Positions 42,815 through 51,708 of a stretch of DNA of 63,932 bases are shown here, in pieces. Origin of the DNA: UMGS687 sp964383665 (GTDB lineage: Bacteria; Bacillota; Clostridia; Christensenellales; UBA1242); NCBI GenBank assembly GCA_964383665.1, contig CAYLHO010000004.1, positions 1 through 63,932 of the forward strand, in the 5' to 3' direction. Position numbers and translations under genes: made by a program. The notes under the pieces were generated by a model that did no database searches, had not been told where the DNA came from, and saw only the letters and a program-made list of their open reading frames with translations. How positions within the stretch are numbered: position 1 is the first letter of the stretch; every line of letters begins with the position of its first letter.

Positions 42815-44341
42815 TTACGCTAATTGCAAAAGTCCAACAACAAGCGTTGTTGAACAAACAATACCAAGACTTATGAGAAGCTTTGTTTTTCTTTTAGCAA
42901 AAAACAATCTGCTTGAAACAAACAACAATGCAAAGAAATTAACAAATGCGGCAAAAGCGAATTTGAAATGTGGAATAACTGACCATGTTTGAAGAGCAAT
43001 CCAACTTGCAATTTCTTTTATAGCATTCAAAAGAAGGTTTGAAAACCAAAAAATGTTTCCAAACACATCTGAAATTAAAACAAGAGGAGTTGCAATAAAG
43101 GCTGCCGTGAAGGCAACAGTGAAAATTGGAATGATAATTAAATTTGCAAAAATCGAAAGGAACGAAACGCCGTCGAAACAATTAATTAAAACCGGCAAAA
43201 TTAAAAATTGAGCCGAAAATGAAACTGCAAGTGATTTTGCTATACAGTTTGGCAAAACAAATTTTTTGATTGGTTTTCTTAAGAAACTGTAAACGCTTTT
43301 ATAGAAAATTGCAATTCCAATAACGCAACCAAAACTTAATTGAAAGCCGATGTCGAAGGCGTGGAGTGGTTTTATTAAAAGCAAAATCAAGCCCGCAAGA
43401 CCAATTGCGCTAAGACTGTCGTATTTCTTTCCTAAACATGTTGAAAGAAGGGCGCAAATTGACATTATAGTTGCTCGAACAACCGACGGCGAAAACCCGC
43501 AAAGATAGCAATAGAAAATTAAAATTGCAGAAGTTATTAAAAGATTAAGCCAGTTTTTGGCTTTAAGTTTTTTCATTATCCATGCCAAAATTCCGGCAAC
43601 AAGCCCAACATGTAAGCCTGAAACAGCAAGAATATGGGTAATTCCGCTGATTTGGAAATTTGAACGCACTGTTTCGTCAATTCCCGATTTATCGCCAAAA
43701 AGCATTGCATAAGTTATGTTTGCGTTTTCCTCGCTCATGTGTCGCAAAAGCTTGGATTTAATTGTTTCGCGAAATTTTTGGTCGAAAGTTTTGTTGTTAC
43801 CCAAAATCTCTATGCTTGACGAACTGACTTTTGTTGCTGTGTGATAGCAACCGTTTTTGTATAGCGAAACATTAACATTACCCTCCGAATTTAAGCCGTT
43901 TACCGATTTGAAATTTGCACAAAGGGAAATTTCATCGCCGTCTTGAAGGTATGGAGTTCCATAGAATGTTAGCCTTACGTTTGTTGAAAGTTTTTCATCT
44001 TTAACTTTTACATTTGAAAGAATAACATATTGAAGCTCGTCGTATGTTGTTACGTTTTCAACTGTTCCGGAAAGAATTGATCCGTTTTCAATTTTGTCTT
44101 GACCAAAATAACTCATTTCAAATGCATAGAGTCCAAAGCCTAGGAAAATGAATGCTAAAATTGCAACAAGAATTTTGAATTTCTTTCGTAAAGTGCATGT
44201 TATAAAAATTGCTCCAACAATAATTAAAAAAAGTGAAATAACAACCCAGTTTGAAAGAAAGATATATTTAGCAAAAAGAATTGCTCCAAAAAGAGCAAGA
44301 AAACAATAGAAAAGAGGTCTAAAATTTACAATTTTTTTCAT
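42815..44341 (-). CDS. ComEC/Rec2-family protein, lacking the C-terminal hydrolase domain
   Basis: A 508-residue polytopic membrane protein. It has N-terminal helices, an OB-like DUF4131 region (about 70-160) and the Competence core (SGLHVGLVAGILAW at about 245, GFSPSVVRATIMSICAL at about 285). Full-length ComEC proteins continue into a metallo-beta-lactamase domain of about 250 residues; here the gene stops before it. It would form the DNA channel if it works in uptake. ATG 44341 is chosen over a TTG 9 bases upstream; no ribosome-binding site is clear. Confidence 0.9.
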   Translation of the reverse strand: MKKIVNFRPLFYCFLALFGAILFAKYIFLSNWVVISLFLIIVGAIFITCTLRKKFKILVAILAFIFLGFGLYAFEMSYFGQDKIENGSILSGTVENVTTYDELQYVILSNVKVKDEKLSTNVRLTFYGTPYLQDGDEISLCANFKSVNGLNSEGNVNVSLYKNGCYHTATKVSSSSIEILGNNKTFDQKFRETIKSKLLRHMSEENANITYAMLFGDKSGIDETVRSNFQISGITHILAVSGLHVGLVAGILAWIMKKLKAKNWLNLLITSAILIFYCYLCGFSPSVVRATIMSICALLSTCLGKKYDSLSAIGLAGLILLLIKPLHAFDIGFQLSFGCVIGIAIFYKSVYSFLRKPIKKFVLPNCIAKSLAVSFSAQFLILPVLINCFDGVSFLSIFANLIIIPIFTVAFTAAFIATPLVLISDVFGNIFWFSNLLLNAIKEIASWIALQTWSVIPHFKFAFAAFVNFFALLFVSSRLFFAKRKTKLLISLGIVCSTTLVVGLLQLA

Positions 44342-44429
44342 TTGTTTCAAGTTTTCTTTTAAAAAGGTATTGTCTTTTTTTTGTGATTGTGTTAAAATAA
44401 ACTCAATTTTAGGATAGGAGATGAAATTT

Positions 44430-44687
44430 ATGTTTTTATTAAATGTTTCTTTGCTCGCTCTTGATTTAACAAGTTTGCTTGACCGAATTCAAAAGCCACA
44501 CGTTATAACAGGTTTGATTCTTGCAGTTTTAGGTTTTGCGGTTGTTCTTCTTGCAAAGCGTATTGCATTTGTTGCAAGAAAAGATAAATCCTTGCCTGTT
44601 GACAACAATAACAAGCTTTACATAACTTTGAAAGCGCTTGGGCTTGTTATGCTTCTTGTTGCTTTAATTATAATGATTTTTGAATAA
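44430..44687 (+). CDS. small two-helix membrane protein
   Basis: An 85-residue protein with a helix at about 25-45 and another at about 65-84, joined by a basic loop. ATG 44430 is chosen because the GGATAGGAG site ends 9 bases upstream; an ATG at 44421 would touch that site. I do not recognise the family. Confidence 0.75.
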   Translation: MFLLNVSLLALDLTSLLDRIQKPHVITGLILAVLGFAVVLLAKRIAFVARKDKSLPVDNNNKLYITLKALGLVMLLVALIIMIFE

Positions 44688-45063
44688 TTCTCAAACTAAA
44701 TTTAAACTCGCATCTTTGCGAGTTTTTATTTTTTTTGTTGAACACAACTCTGGTCGGTTAAATTCTGTGTTGCATTGAGCGAAAACAAAAGAAAAACGAG
44801 AGAATTTGAATAACACTTTTTAAGAGAAAACAAGTTGTTTGGGGAATTAAGATTAACACTAAAAAATTTGCTGAAAAACTTGTTAAAAAGGATTGACAAA
44901 ATTTGGCAAATGGGCTATATTATTGAATGTCTAAAGTCTTTGGACGTTCTTTTTCTTTGCATTGCTAGCCCCATTGCAAAAAAACTGAATGCCAAATTTA
45001 GGAAGTTTTGAAACTTGCGCGAACACTTTTCAAAGCGGATTAAAATTATTAAGGAGAAAATCA
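44688..45063 (+). promoter_or_regulatory. rplM upstream region: terminator, promoter and candidate L13 leader
   Basis: The first part holds the terminator of the preceding gene (AAACTCGCA/TGCGAGTTT, 44703-44733). About 150 bases of AT-rich DNA with no visible feature follow. TTGACA (44893-44898) and TATATT (44916-44921), 17 bases apart, form the rplM promoter. The leader, about 135 bases, begins with a hairpin (GTCTAAAG/CTTTGGAC, 44930-44946) and ends at AAGGAGA. Leaders of this position and size in Bacillota often bind L13, but I cannot confirm that family by eye. Confidence 0.6.
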
Positions 45064-45507
45064 ATGAAAACCTATATGGCACACCCAGAAACTGTTGAAA
45101 GAAAATGGTATTTAGTTGATGCAAATGGAATGCCTTTTGGTCGCCTTGCAAGCCAAGTTGCTGCAATTTTGAGAGGAAAAAATAAACCTACTTTCACTCC
45201 AAACGTTGACACAGGCGACTATGTTATTGTTATCAATTCCGATAAAGCAGTTTTAACTGGAAAAAAATTAACACAAAAATATTTTAAAACATACTCAGGC
45301 TACCAAGGTGGTCTTAAAGAAACTCAATTCAAGAAAATGATGGAAGAAAAATCTGATGTTGCTCTTCTTCGTGCAATTAAAGGAATGCTTCCAAAAAATG
45401 CGCTTGGACGCGACATGGCAAGAAAAGTTAAAATCTATAAAGGCGCAGAGCACCCACACGAAGCACAACAACCAGAACTTATAACATTTAAGGGAGGAAG
45501 AAACTAA
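45064..45507 (+). CDS. rplM: 50S ribosomal protein L13
   Basis: A 147-residue early-assembly protein. Motifs include WYLVDANGMPFGRLAS (about 15-30), GKNKPTFTP and GMLPKNALGRDMARKVKIY (about 100-118). AAGGAGA precedes ATG 45064; the longer frame starts within the leader. The rpsI gene starts one base after the stop, the standard rplM-rpsI pair. Confidence 0.98.
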   Translation: MKTYMAHPETVERKWYLVDANGMPFGRLASQVAAILRGKNKPTFTPNVDTGDYVIVINSDKAVLTGKKLTQKYFKTYSGYQGGLKETQFKKMMEEKSDVALLRAIKGMLPKNALGRDMARKVKIYKGAEHPHEAQQPELITFKGGRN

Positions 45508-45508
45508 T

Positions 45509-45943
45509 ATGGCAGAAGCAAAGAAAACTGTTAAAGCAACATTAAAAGCTAAAACAAATGCTTTCCTTGGAACAGGAAGAAGAAAAAAAGCGATTGCTAG
45601 AGTTCGTTTAATTCCAAACGGAAATGGCGTTATAACAATCAACAAAAAGGACATTGAAGAATATTTCAGCCTTGACACATTAAAATATATCGTTCGTCAA
45701 CCTCTTGCATTAACAGGAAACGAAACAAAATATGACATTTTTGTTAATGTTGTTGGCGGTGGATTCACAGGTCAAGCAGGAGCAATTCGTCACGGAATTT
45801 CAAGAGCTCTTATTAAAGCAGAAGAAAACCTTCGCCCAGAACTTAAAAAAGCAGGTTTCTTAACAAGAGATTCAAGAATGAAAGAAAGAAAGAAATATGG
45901 TCTTAAAAAGGCAAGAAAAGCTCCACAATTCAGCAAGAGATAA
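45509..45943 (+). CDS. rpsI: 30S ribosomal protein S9
   Basis: A 144-residue protein ending in the tRNA-contacting tail KKARKAPQFSKR. The core has GTGRRKKAIARVRL (about 21-34), VNVVGGGFTGQAGAIRHGI and RDSRMKERKKYG. There is an N-terminal extension of about 18 residues rich in Lys and Ala compared with the usual 130-residue form. GGGAGGAAG precedes the ATG. Confidence 0.98.
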   Translation: MAEAKKTVKATLKAKTNAFLGTGRRKKAIARVRLIPNGNGVITINKKDIEEYFSLDTLKYIVRQPLALTGNETKYDIFVNVVGGGFTGQAGAIRHGISRALIKAEENLRPELKKAGFLTRDSRMKERKKYGLKKARKAPQFSKR

Positions 45944-45960
45944 TCTTTTCTTGGAAATCA

Positions 45961-45989
45961 AAAAGAACGCAATCATGCGTTCTTTTTTT
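45961..45989 (+). terminator. terminator of rplM-rpsI
   Basis: AAAGAACGCA pairs with TGCGTTCTTT, followed by a T run. Confidence 0.88.
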
Positions 45990-46032
45990 GTTAAACTTTA
46001 TATGCTTATTTGTGCATTTGTTAATATATCAT

Positions 46033-46221
46033 TTACCAGTCTTGAGGGCCAGATTTTGTGTGGGATTTAACATCGTCATAGAAATCGAAATATCGGTCCT
46101 TAAAATTCTTGCTTGATTTCGAATTTTCTTCAAAAATTTCTTGAAGATCGGCGCTTGAAAGATCGCACATTTTGAAATCCTCGTCGTTTTCATATCTTTT
46201 AAAAATATCTCTTTCGTTCAT
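46033..46221 (-). CDS. small acidic protein coupled to truA
   Basis: A 62-residue acidic protein, rich in Asp, Ser and aromatic residues, with no motif I recognise. Its ATG lies one base after the truA stop codon, so it is translated by coupling. Conservation of this junction could be tested in relatives. Confidence 0.65.
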   Translation of the reverse strand: MNERDIFKRYENDEDFKMCDLSSADLQEIFEENSKSSKNFKDRYFDFYDDVKSHTKSGPQDW

Positions 46222-46222
46222 T

Positions 46223-46978
46223 TTAATATTTAACCTCTTTTAAATATAGTCCTTCCGCAGGCGCAGTTTTTCCTGCTTTTGTTCTGTCCTTTGTCTCCAA
46301 AGTTTCAATTATGCTTTTCGGGCTTCTTTTTCCAATTCCAACCTCAAAGAGAGTTCCAACGATGATTCGAACCATGTTATATAGGAAACCGTTTCCAGAA
46401 ATTTCAAAGGTTATTTCATCTTTTTTCCCTGTTATTTTAATTCCATAAATTGTTCTAACAAAATCTTTTGTTTCAGTTTTTGCACTGCAAAAAGATGAAA
46501 AATCTTTTTCTCCAATCAAAAACTTTGCTGCATTTTTCATTTCTTCAAGGTTTGGTTTTTCCTTAACAATTCCAACAAATCCAATGTTGAACGGAGTTTC
46601 GTTCCACGAAAGACGATAGAGATATGTTTTTTTCTTAACATCAAATCGGGCATGGAAAGAAGGCGCAACTTTTTTAGCAGAAACAATTTTTATTGAAGCT
46701 GGCAAATTTGCATTAAGAGCAGAAACAAGTTTGTTTGAAAGCAAACTTCCGTTTTCAAAAAAGTTGTTAAGTTTTGGACTTGAACTTTCAAAATGGGCGG
46801 TTTGGGCAAGGGCATGAACACCCGAGTCGGTTCGCCCGCTTCCATGAAAGTCAACGTTTTCGCCAAGCAAAAGGGCAAGTGCGTTTTCAATTGTTTCTTG
46901 AACGCTTACTCCGTTTTTTTGTTTTTGCCAGCCAACATAATTTTTCCCATTGTAAGAAATTGTTAACAAAATTTTCAT
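46223..46978 (-). CDS. truA: tRNA pseudouridine(38-40) synthase
   Basis: A 251-residue enzyme that makes pseudouridine in the anticodon arm. The catalytic Asp is in GSGRTDSGVHALAQ (about residues 45-58); YNGKNYVGWQKQ at the start and FLYNMVRIIVGTL near the end are family motifs. The ATG follows TAAAAT (46985-46990, minus strand) by six bases and has no ribosome-binding site, so the mRNA is probably leaderless. Confidence 0.96.
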   Translation of the reverse strand: MKILLTISYNGKNYVGWQKQKNGVSVQETIENALALLLGENVDFHGSGRTDSGVHALAQTAHFESSSPKLNNFFENGSLLSNKLVSALNANLPASIKIVSAKKVAPSFHARFDVKKKTYLYRLSWNETPFNIGFVGIVKEKPNLEEMKNAAKFLIGEKDFSSFCSAKTETKDFVRTIYGIKITGKKDEITFEISGNGFLYNMVRIIVGTLFEVGIGKRSPKSIIETLETKDRTKAGKTAPAEGLYLKEVKY

Positions 46979-46990
46979 ATTATTATTTTA
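46979..46990 (-). promoter_or_regulatory. -10 element of truA, leaderless arrangement
   Basis: TAAAAT on the minus strand, six bases before the truA ATG; the -35 is weak. Confidence 0.55.
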
Positions 46991-47131
46991 TCACATAAAT
47001 TGTTGAAATTTATATGTTTTATTGAAAAAAAGTTAAAAAATTATGAAAAAATTATAAAAACTTTAATTTTTGTTGTTTTTTTTATGAAAAAGTTGATTTA
47101 AATAATTTTTTAACTTTGTTTTTCTTTTTGT

Positions 47132-47159
47132 TTGTAAAATGGTCCAATTTTGTTAAAAT
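47132..47159 (+). promoter_or_regulatory. promoter of the Fe-S scaffold pair
   Basis: TTGTAA (47132-47137), 16 bases, TAAAAT (47154-47159), within a very AT-rich stretch. AAGGAGA follows before ATG 47177. Confidence 0.6.
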
Positions 47160-47176
47160 ATTTATAAGGAGAAAAT

Positions 47177-47851
47177 ATGGACGAACTATGCAAAGTTAAA
47201 AATTTAAATTCCTATGGTCCTTCGCCAATTCCGGAAGAAGGAACATGGGTCCAGTCGAAAAAAATTGAAGATGTTAGCGGGTTTTCGCATGGGATTGGTT
47301 CGTGCGCACCTCAACAGGGAGCATGCAAACTTACAATTAATGTTAAAAACGGAATAATTCGCGAGGCTCTTGTTGAAACAATTGGTTGCAGCGGCATGAC
47401 GCATTCGGCGGCAATGGCAGCAGAAATTTTGATTGGGAAAACGCTTTTGGAAGCGCTCAACACCGATCTTGTTTGCGATGCAATTAACGATGCAATGAAA
47501 AAAGTTTTCCTCCAACTTGTTTATGGACGAAGCCAATCGGCTTTCAGCGAAAACGGGCTTGAAGTTGGGGCGGCAATGGAAGACCTTGGAGGGAACAAAG
47601 TTAGTCAAGTTGGAACAGTGTATTCTAACGACATTTTTGGAACGCGATATCTCAACTTAACAGAAGGGTATATAACAAAAGAGGGCCTCGACGAAAACGG
47701 CGAAATTATTGGATATGAATATGTTTCGCTTGGAAAGCTTATGAAACTCTTGGAAAACGGGGTTGATTCGAAAGAGGCAATTGCAGAAAGCACAAAAACT
47801 TATGGCCGCTTTTCGGAAGCCGTTAAAGTTATTAACCCAAGAAAGGAATAA
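47177..47851 (+). CDS. iron-sulfur cluster scaffold-like protein (NifU N-type)
   Basis: A 224-residue protein related to the NifU/IscU scaffold fold. Candidate cluster ligands are cysteines in GSCAPQQGACKL (about residues 39-50) and ETIGCSGMTHS (about 66-76). The C-terminal half is longer than IscU and ends with a helical segment. The following gene is its usual partner in Clostridia, a GGGtGRT protein. AAGGAGA precedes the ATG. The exact client of the pair is not known. Confidence 0.85.
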   Translation: MDELCKVKNLNSYGPSPIPEEGTWVQSKKIEDVSGFSHGIGSCAPQQGACKLTINVKNGIIREALVETIGCSGMTHSAAMAAEILIGKTLLEALNTDLVCDAINDAMKKVFLQLVYGRSQSAFSENGLEVGAAMEDLGGNKVSQVGTVYSNDIFGTRYLNLTEGYITKEGLDENGEIIGYEYVSLGKLMKLLENGVDSKEAIAESTKTYGRFSEAVKVINPRKE

Positions 47852-47860
47852 GGAGAGAAC

Positions 47861-48841
47861 ATGGACGAAATGAGAATGGAAAACATTGATAAATGTTTGA
47901 AAAAGTATCAAATTGAAAGCCTTAACGAAGCAAAAGAAATTTGCCTTTCAAATGGAATTAACGTTGAGGAAGTTGTTAAGGGAATTCAACCAATTGCGTT
48001 CGAAAATGCAATTCAAGCATATTCGCTTGGAGTTGCAATTGCAATTAAGAAAGGCGAAAAAAATCTTGATTCAATTTGTGATTCAATTGGCGAAGGACTT
48101 CAAGCGTTTTGCACGCCAGGGTCGGTTGCCGATCGTCGACAAATTGGAATTGGACATGGAAACCTTGCAAAAATGCTTTTAAGCGAAAACACAAAATGTT
48201 TCTGTTTCCTTGCAGGGCACGAAAGCTTTGCAGCGGCGGAAGGAGCAATGGGAATTGTTAGGAAGGCAAATAATGTTCGAAAAACACCTCTTAAAGTTAT
48301 TTTGAACGGGCTTGGAAAAGATGCTGCTTACATCATAGCTCGAATTAAAGGTTTCACATATGTTAACACGAAGTATGACCAAAAAACGGGAGAACTTCAA
48401 ATTCTTGGTGAGAAATCTTTTTCGAGCGGCGAAAGCAAGAATGTTAAAATTTATGGCTCTTACGATGTTAACGAAGGAGTTGCAATAATGATTCACGAAG
48501 GGGTTGATGTTTCGATAACTGGGAACTCAACGAACCCAGTTCGTTTTCAACATCCTGTTGCAGGAACATACAAAAAATGGTGCGTTGATCATGGCAAAAA
48601 ATATTTCTCTGTTGCTTCGGGCGGGGGAACAGGAAGAACTCTCCACCCAGACAATGTTGCCGCGGGACCTGCAAGCTATGGGCTTACGGACACCATGGGA
48701 AGAATGCACAGCGATGCTCAATTTGCCGGAAGTTCATCGGTTCCTGCCCATGTTGACATGATGGGATTTATTGGAATGGGCAATAACCCAATTGTCGGGG
48801 CAAGCGTTGCATTGGCAGTTTTAACATTTCAGTGCATATAA
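47861..48841 (+). CDS. GGGtGRT protein
   Basis: A 326-residue protein with the name-giving motif SGGGTGRTLHPDNVAAGPA (about residues 255-273). Other conserved blocks are TPGSVADRRQIGIGHGNLA (about 87-105) and GHESFAAAEGAMG. There is no membrane segment. The family (Pfam GGGtGRT) has no established reaction, but is repeatedly found next to a NifU-like scaffold, as here (9-base gap, AAGGAGA site). This is one transcriptional unit. Confidence 0.93.
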   Translation: MDEMRMENIDKCLKKYQIESLNEAKEICLSNGINVEEVVKGIQPIAFENAIQAYSLGVAIAIKKGEKNLDSICDSIGEGLQAFCTPGSVADRRQIGIGHGNLAKMLLSENTKCFCFLAGHESFAAAEGAMGIVRKANNVRKTPLKVILNGLGKDAAYIIARIKGFTYVNTKYDQKTGELQILGEKSFSSGESKNVKIYGSYDVNEGVAIMIHEGVDVSITGNSTNPVRFQHPVAGTYKKWCVDHGKKYFSVASGGGTGRTLHPDNVAAGPASYGLTDTMGRMHSDAQFAGSSSVPAHVDMMGFIGMGNNPIVGASVALAVLTFQCI

Positions 48842-48989
48842 TATTATTGGAATGCGGAATTCTTAAACTTTCCTTTTCAAGCGGGATTAAGCAAAAAATT
48901 GTGTAAATATGTTGTGTAATTTTTGGCAAGAAAAAATTGGTTAAAGCCAACAAAATTTTTGAAAATCGTTAAAATTTACGAAAAAAGTC

Positions 48990-49018
48990 TTGCAAAACAA
49001 ATTTTGGCTGTGTATAAT
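48990..49018 (+). promoter_or_regulatory. promoter of the 65-residue gene
   Basis: TTGCAA (48990-48995), 17 bases, TATAAT (49013-49018), about 50 bases before the ATG. Confidence 0.75.
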
Positions 49019-49069
49019 TTAATTATGAAATCCATAAGATAAAAGAAAGGAAAGTGCTTTGGAGGGATT

Positions 49070-49267
49070 ATGAAATACAATTCAATCTATGACATGCCAT
49101 ACAACATCACCCCTAGGTCGGAAAGAGCATGGGGAGCATTTGTTGATAAAACGCTTGAAGGAAAACCCATTAAAGCATTTTATGCCTATCACGACTATAA
49201 TCTTGCAAAGCAAGAAAAACTTATGCAGCAAAATAACATCTATCAAGATGATGATTTCACAATGTGA
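49070..49267 (+). CDS. uncharacterised 65-residue protein
   Basis: A small soluble protein rich in Tyr, Asn and Lys (Y-N-I-T-P-R-S-E-R-A-W-G-A-F). I do not recognise it. It has a strong promoter, a GGAGGG site and its own terminator, all of which support a real gene. Confidence 0.78.
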   Translation: MKYNSIYDMPYNITPRSERAWGAFVDKTLEGKPIKAFYAYHDYNLAKQEKLMQQNNIYQDDDFTM

Positions 49268-49268
49268 A

Positions 49269-49294
49269 GCAGAGCCAGTTGGCTCTGTTTTTTT
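49269..49294 (+). terminator. terminator of the 65-residue gene
   Basis: CAGAGCCA pairs with TGGCTCTG around a GT loop, followed by eight T. Confidence 0.88.
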
Positions 49295-49330
49295 TGTGTT
49301 TTTTTTGATGCGGTGGTATAATAATAAAAG
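49294..49330 (+). promoter_or_regulatory. promoter giving a leaderless mRNA (recO)
   Basis: TTGTGT (49294-49299), 17 bases, TATAAT (49317-49322), then eight bases to the ATG at 49331. The -35 begins at the T run of the preceding terminator. Confidence 0.75.
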
Positions 49331-50044
49331 ATGAATGAACAAAGAATTAGGGGAATTGTTGTTGGATCGAAAGATTTTAAGGAAGCGGATAAACTTCTAA
49401 CTCTTTTCACTCTTGAAAAGGGAATTGTTTATGCAAAACTTGTTGGAGTTAAGAAACCAAACGCGAAACTTAAAGCAGCAAAAGATATTTTTGTTTTTGC
49501 CGATTTTGATGTTGTTTCGAAAAGTGAGTTTTTAACAATAACTTCAGCAAACATAATTGAAACCTTCCACAACATAACAACCGACATAGACAAATATTAT
49601 GTTGGCTGCTCAATTTTGGAGATTCTAAAAACAGTTGGGCGCGAAAATTTAAGCAATGAACCTTTGTTTTTGGAAACTCTTAAAACTCTTCAAGTTCTTG
49701 CCTTTGGGAACGTTAAACCCGAAATTTTGCAAATGAGATTCCTTATTAAAATTTTTGAAGCCATGGGCTATCGTCTTTCGCTTGACCGATGTGCGTCTTG
49801 CGGCGAAAAATTTATCCATAAAAGATTCTTTTCGCCGTTTGATGGAGCAATTGTTTGCAGCGGGTGCAAGCCGCCAAACAGCGAGGAAATTTTGCCGTTG
49901 ACCCATTCAACAATGAGGCTGGCTTCGGATTGTCCAATTGAAAAACTTGAAACGCTTTTCTTAAGCGAAGAGGGTGTTGCCCTTGCTCTTAAACTTCTTA
50001 AAGAAAACTTTTTTGCTCGTTTCGACAAAAAACTTGACTATTAA
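49331..50044 (+). CDS. recO: DNA repair protein RecO
   Basis: A 237-residue RecFOR-pathway mediator. An N-terminal OB fold (about 1-80: RGIVVGSKDFKEADKLLTLF) is followed by a helical domain and a four-cysteine zinc site (CASCGEKF and CSGCKPPN, about 154-182). It cooperates with RecF, which is encoded at the other end of this window. The start is leaderless. Confidence 0.95.
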   Translation: MNEQRIRGIVVGSKDFKEADKLLTLFTLEKGIVYAKLVGVKKPNAKLKAAKDIFVFADFDVVSKSEFLTITSANIIETFHNITTDIDKYYVGCSILEILKTVGRENLSNEPLFLETLKTLQVLAFGNVKPEILQMRFLIKIFEAMGYRLSLDRCASCGEKFIHKRFFSPFDGAIVCSGCKPPNSEEILPLTHSTMRLASDCPIEKLETLFLSEEGVALALKLLKENFFARFDKKLDY

Positions 50045-50051
50045 CAAAATT

Positions 50052-50078
50052 AATTGCCTTAAAAGGGCAATTTTTTTG
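50052..50078 (+). terminator. terminator of recO
   Basis: AATTGCCTT pairs with AAGGGCAATT (one bulge), followed by seven T. Confidence 0.78.
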
Positions 50079-50221
50079 TGTATATTAAGGATTTTATAAA
50101 AATAAACTTAAATTAGGGGAAAATTAGCAAAGAAACACGAGTTTTTTGTTTTTATTGCTTCTTTTGCCTTTCAATGCTTTTTCCTTTTTTATTGATGTAG
50201 AATTGAAAGCGGAGGATAAAA

Positions 50222-51688
50222 ATGGAACTTAAAAAACTTATAGAAAATTTGGATTGTGAAATTTTTGGGAATGGAAACGTTAATGTTTGCGAAATAACAT
50301 ACAACAGCAAGCGTGTTTCAAAGGACTCTCTTTTCATTTGTTTGAAAGGGGAAAATTCCGACGGACACGACTTTGCGGTTGAAGCGCAAAAAAGCGGAGC
50401 GGTTGCAGTTGTTTGCGAAAGGAAACTTAACCTTGAAATTCCGCAAATTGTTGTTAAGTCAACAAGAAAGGCGCTTTCGAAAATTTTTGCAAATTTCTAT
50501 AATAATCCTCAAGACAAACTGAAAATTGTTGGAATAACTGGGACAAACGGGAAAACAACAACTTCTTTTTTAATTAAGTCAATTTTGGAATCGAAAGGGA
50601 AAAAAGTTGGGCTCATTGGAACTCAAGGAGCATTTTTTGGGAGTCAGTTTGTTAAAACTGGGTTAACAACGCCCGACCCAGAAATGCTTTTTAAACTTCT
50701 TTATGAAATGTTGAACTTTGGAATTGAATTTGTTGTTATGGAAGTCAGCGCCCATGCTCTTGCGCTTAACAAAGTTGAGGGAATTAAATTTGACGTTGGT
50801 GTTTTAACAAATTTAACTCAAGACCATTTAGATTTTTTTAAAACTATGGATAATTATAAGCAGGCAAAGCTTATGCTTTTTTCAAAAGAGCGAATTAAAA
50901 GTGCAGTTCTAAATTTTGATGATGATTTTGGAAGAGAAATTGCAAAAAAAATTGATGCTCCGTTTCTGTCTTATGGAATTAATTTCCCTTGCGATGTTTT
51001 TGCTGCAAAAATTGGGTTTGAGGACAAAAAGAACAAATTTGTTGTTAATCTTTCCGACAATATTTTTAATGTTGAAAGCAATTTGATTGGAGAATTTAAC
51101 ATTTGCAACTGTCTTGCGGCGGCTTCCGCCTGCGCAATTTTAGGATTTGGGAAGGAAGAAATCAAAAACGGGCTTGAAGGGGTTTTGCAAATTGAAGGAA
51201 GGCTTAATCGGTTCGATCTTTCAAACGGAGTTGTTGCGTTTGTTGACTTCGCCCACACTCCCGACGGGATTGAAAAGGCGCTTATGGCAATTAGGGAACT
51301 GAATTTTAAACGCGTTATAACCGTTTTTGGGTGCAGCGGGAACAAGGATAAAAGCAAAAGACCAAAAATGGGGGCAATTGCTGAAAAGTTTAGCGATTAT
51401 GTTGTTTTAACAAGCGATAACCCACGATTTGAAAATCCCGAACTTATAATTGACGATGTTGAAATTGGAATGAAAAAAACTGCGCATACTAGATTTGTTA
51501 ATCGAACCGATGCGGTTGAGTTTGCTCTTTCGCTTGCTCAAAGGGGGGATTGCGTTGCTGTTCTTGGAAAGGGAGCGGAAACCTTCCAAGATATTAACGC
51601 AATTCAAGTTCCTTACAACGATTTTGAAGTCATAAGGGAATTTGACAAGCGTTTTAAGCAAAGCATTTCGCAGAAAAAAGTTAAATAG
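50222..51688 (+). CDS. murE: UDP-MurNAc-L-Ala-D-Glu ligase, meso-DAP type
   Basis: A 488-residue Mur ligase adding the third peptide residue of peptidoglycan. ATP binding is at GITGTNGKTTTSF (about residues 103-115); the DNPR motif (TSDNPRFENP, about 400) selects meso-diaminopimelate over lysine. The N-terminal UDP-binding domain has the YNSKRVSKDSLFICLKG motif. GGAGGA precedes the ATG. It heads the murE-mraY-murD-ftsW unit. Confidence 0.97.
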   Translation: MELKKLIENLDCEIFGNGNVNVCEITYNSKRVSKDSLFICLKGENSDGHDFAVEAQKSGAVAVVCERKLNLEIPQIVVKSTRKALSKIFANFYNNPQDKLKIVGITGTNGKTTTSFLIKSILESKGKKVGLIGTQGAFFGSQFVKTGLTTPDPEMLFKLLYEMLNFGIEFVVMEVSAHALALNKVEGIKFDVGVLTNLTQDHLDFFKTMDNYKQAKLMLFSKERIKSAVLNFDDDFGREIAKKIDAPFLSYGINFPCDVFAAKIGFEDKKNKFVVNLSDNIFNVESNLIGEFNICNCLAAASACAILGFGKEEIKNGLEGVLQIEGRLNRFDLSNGVVAFVDFAHTPDGIEKALMAIRELNFKRVITVFGCSGNKDKSKRPKMGAIAEKFSDYVVLTSDNPRFENPELIIDDVEIGMKKTAHTRFVNRTDAVEFALSLAQRGDCVAVLGKGAETFQDINAIQVPYNDFEVIREFDKRFKQSISQKKVK

Positions 51689-51708
51689 GAATTTTAACAG
51701 GAGAGGAT

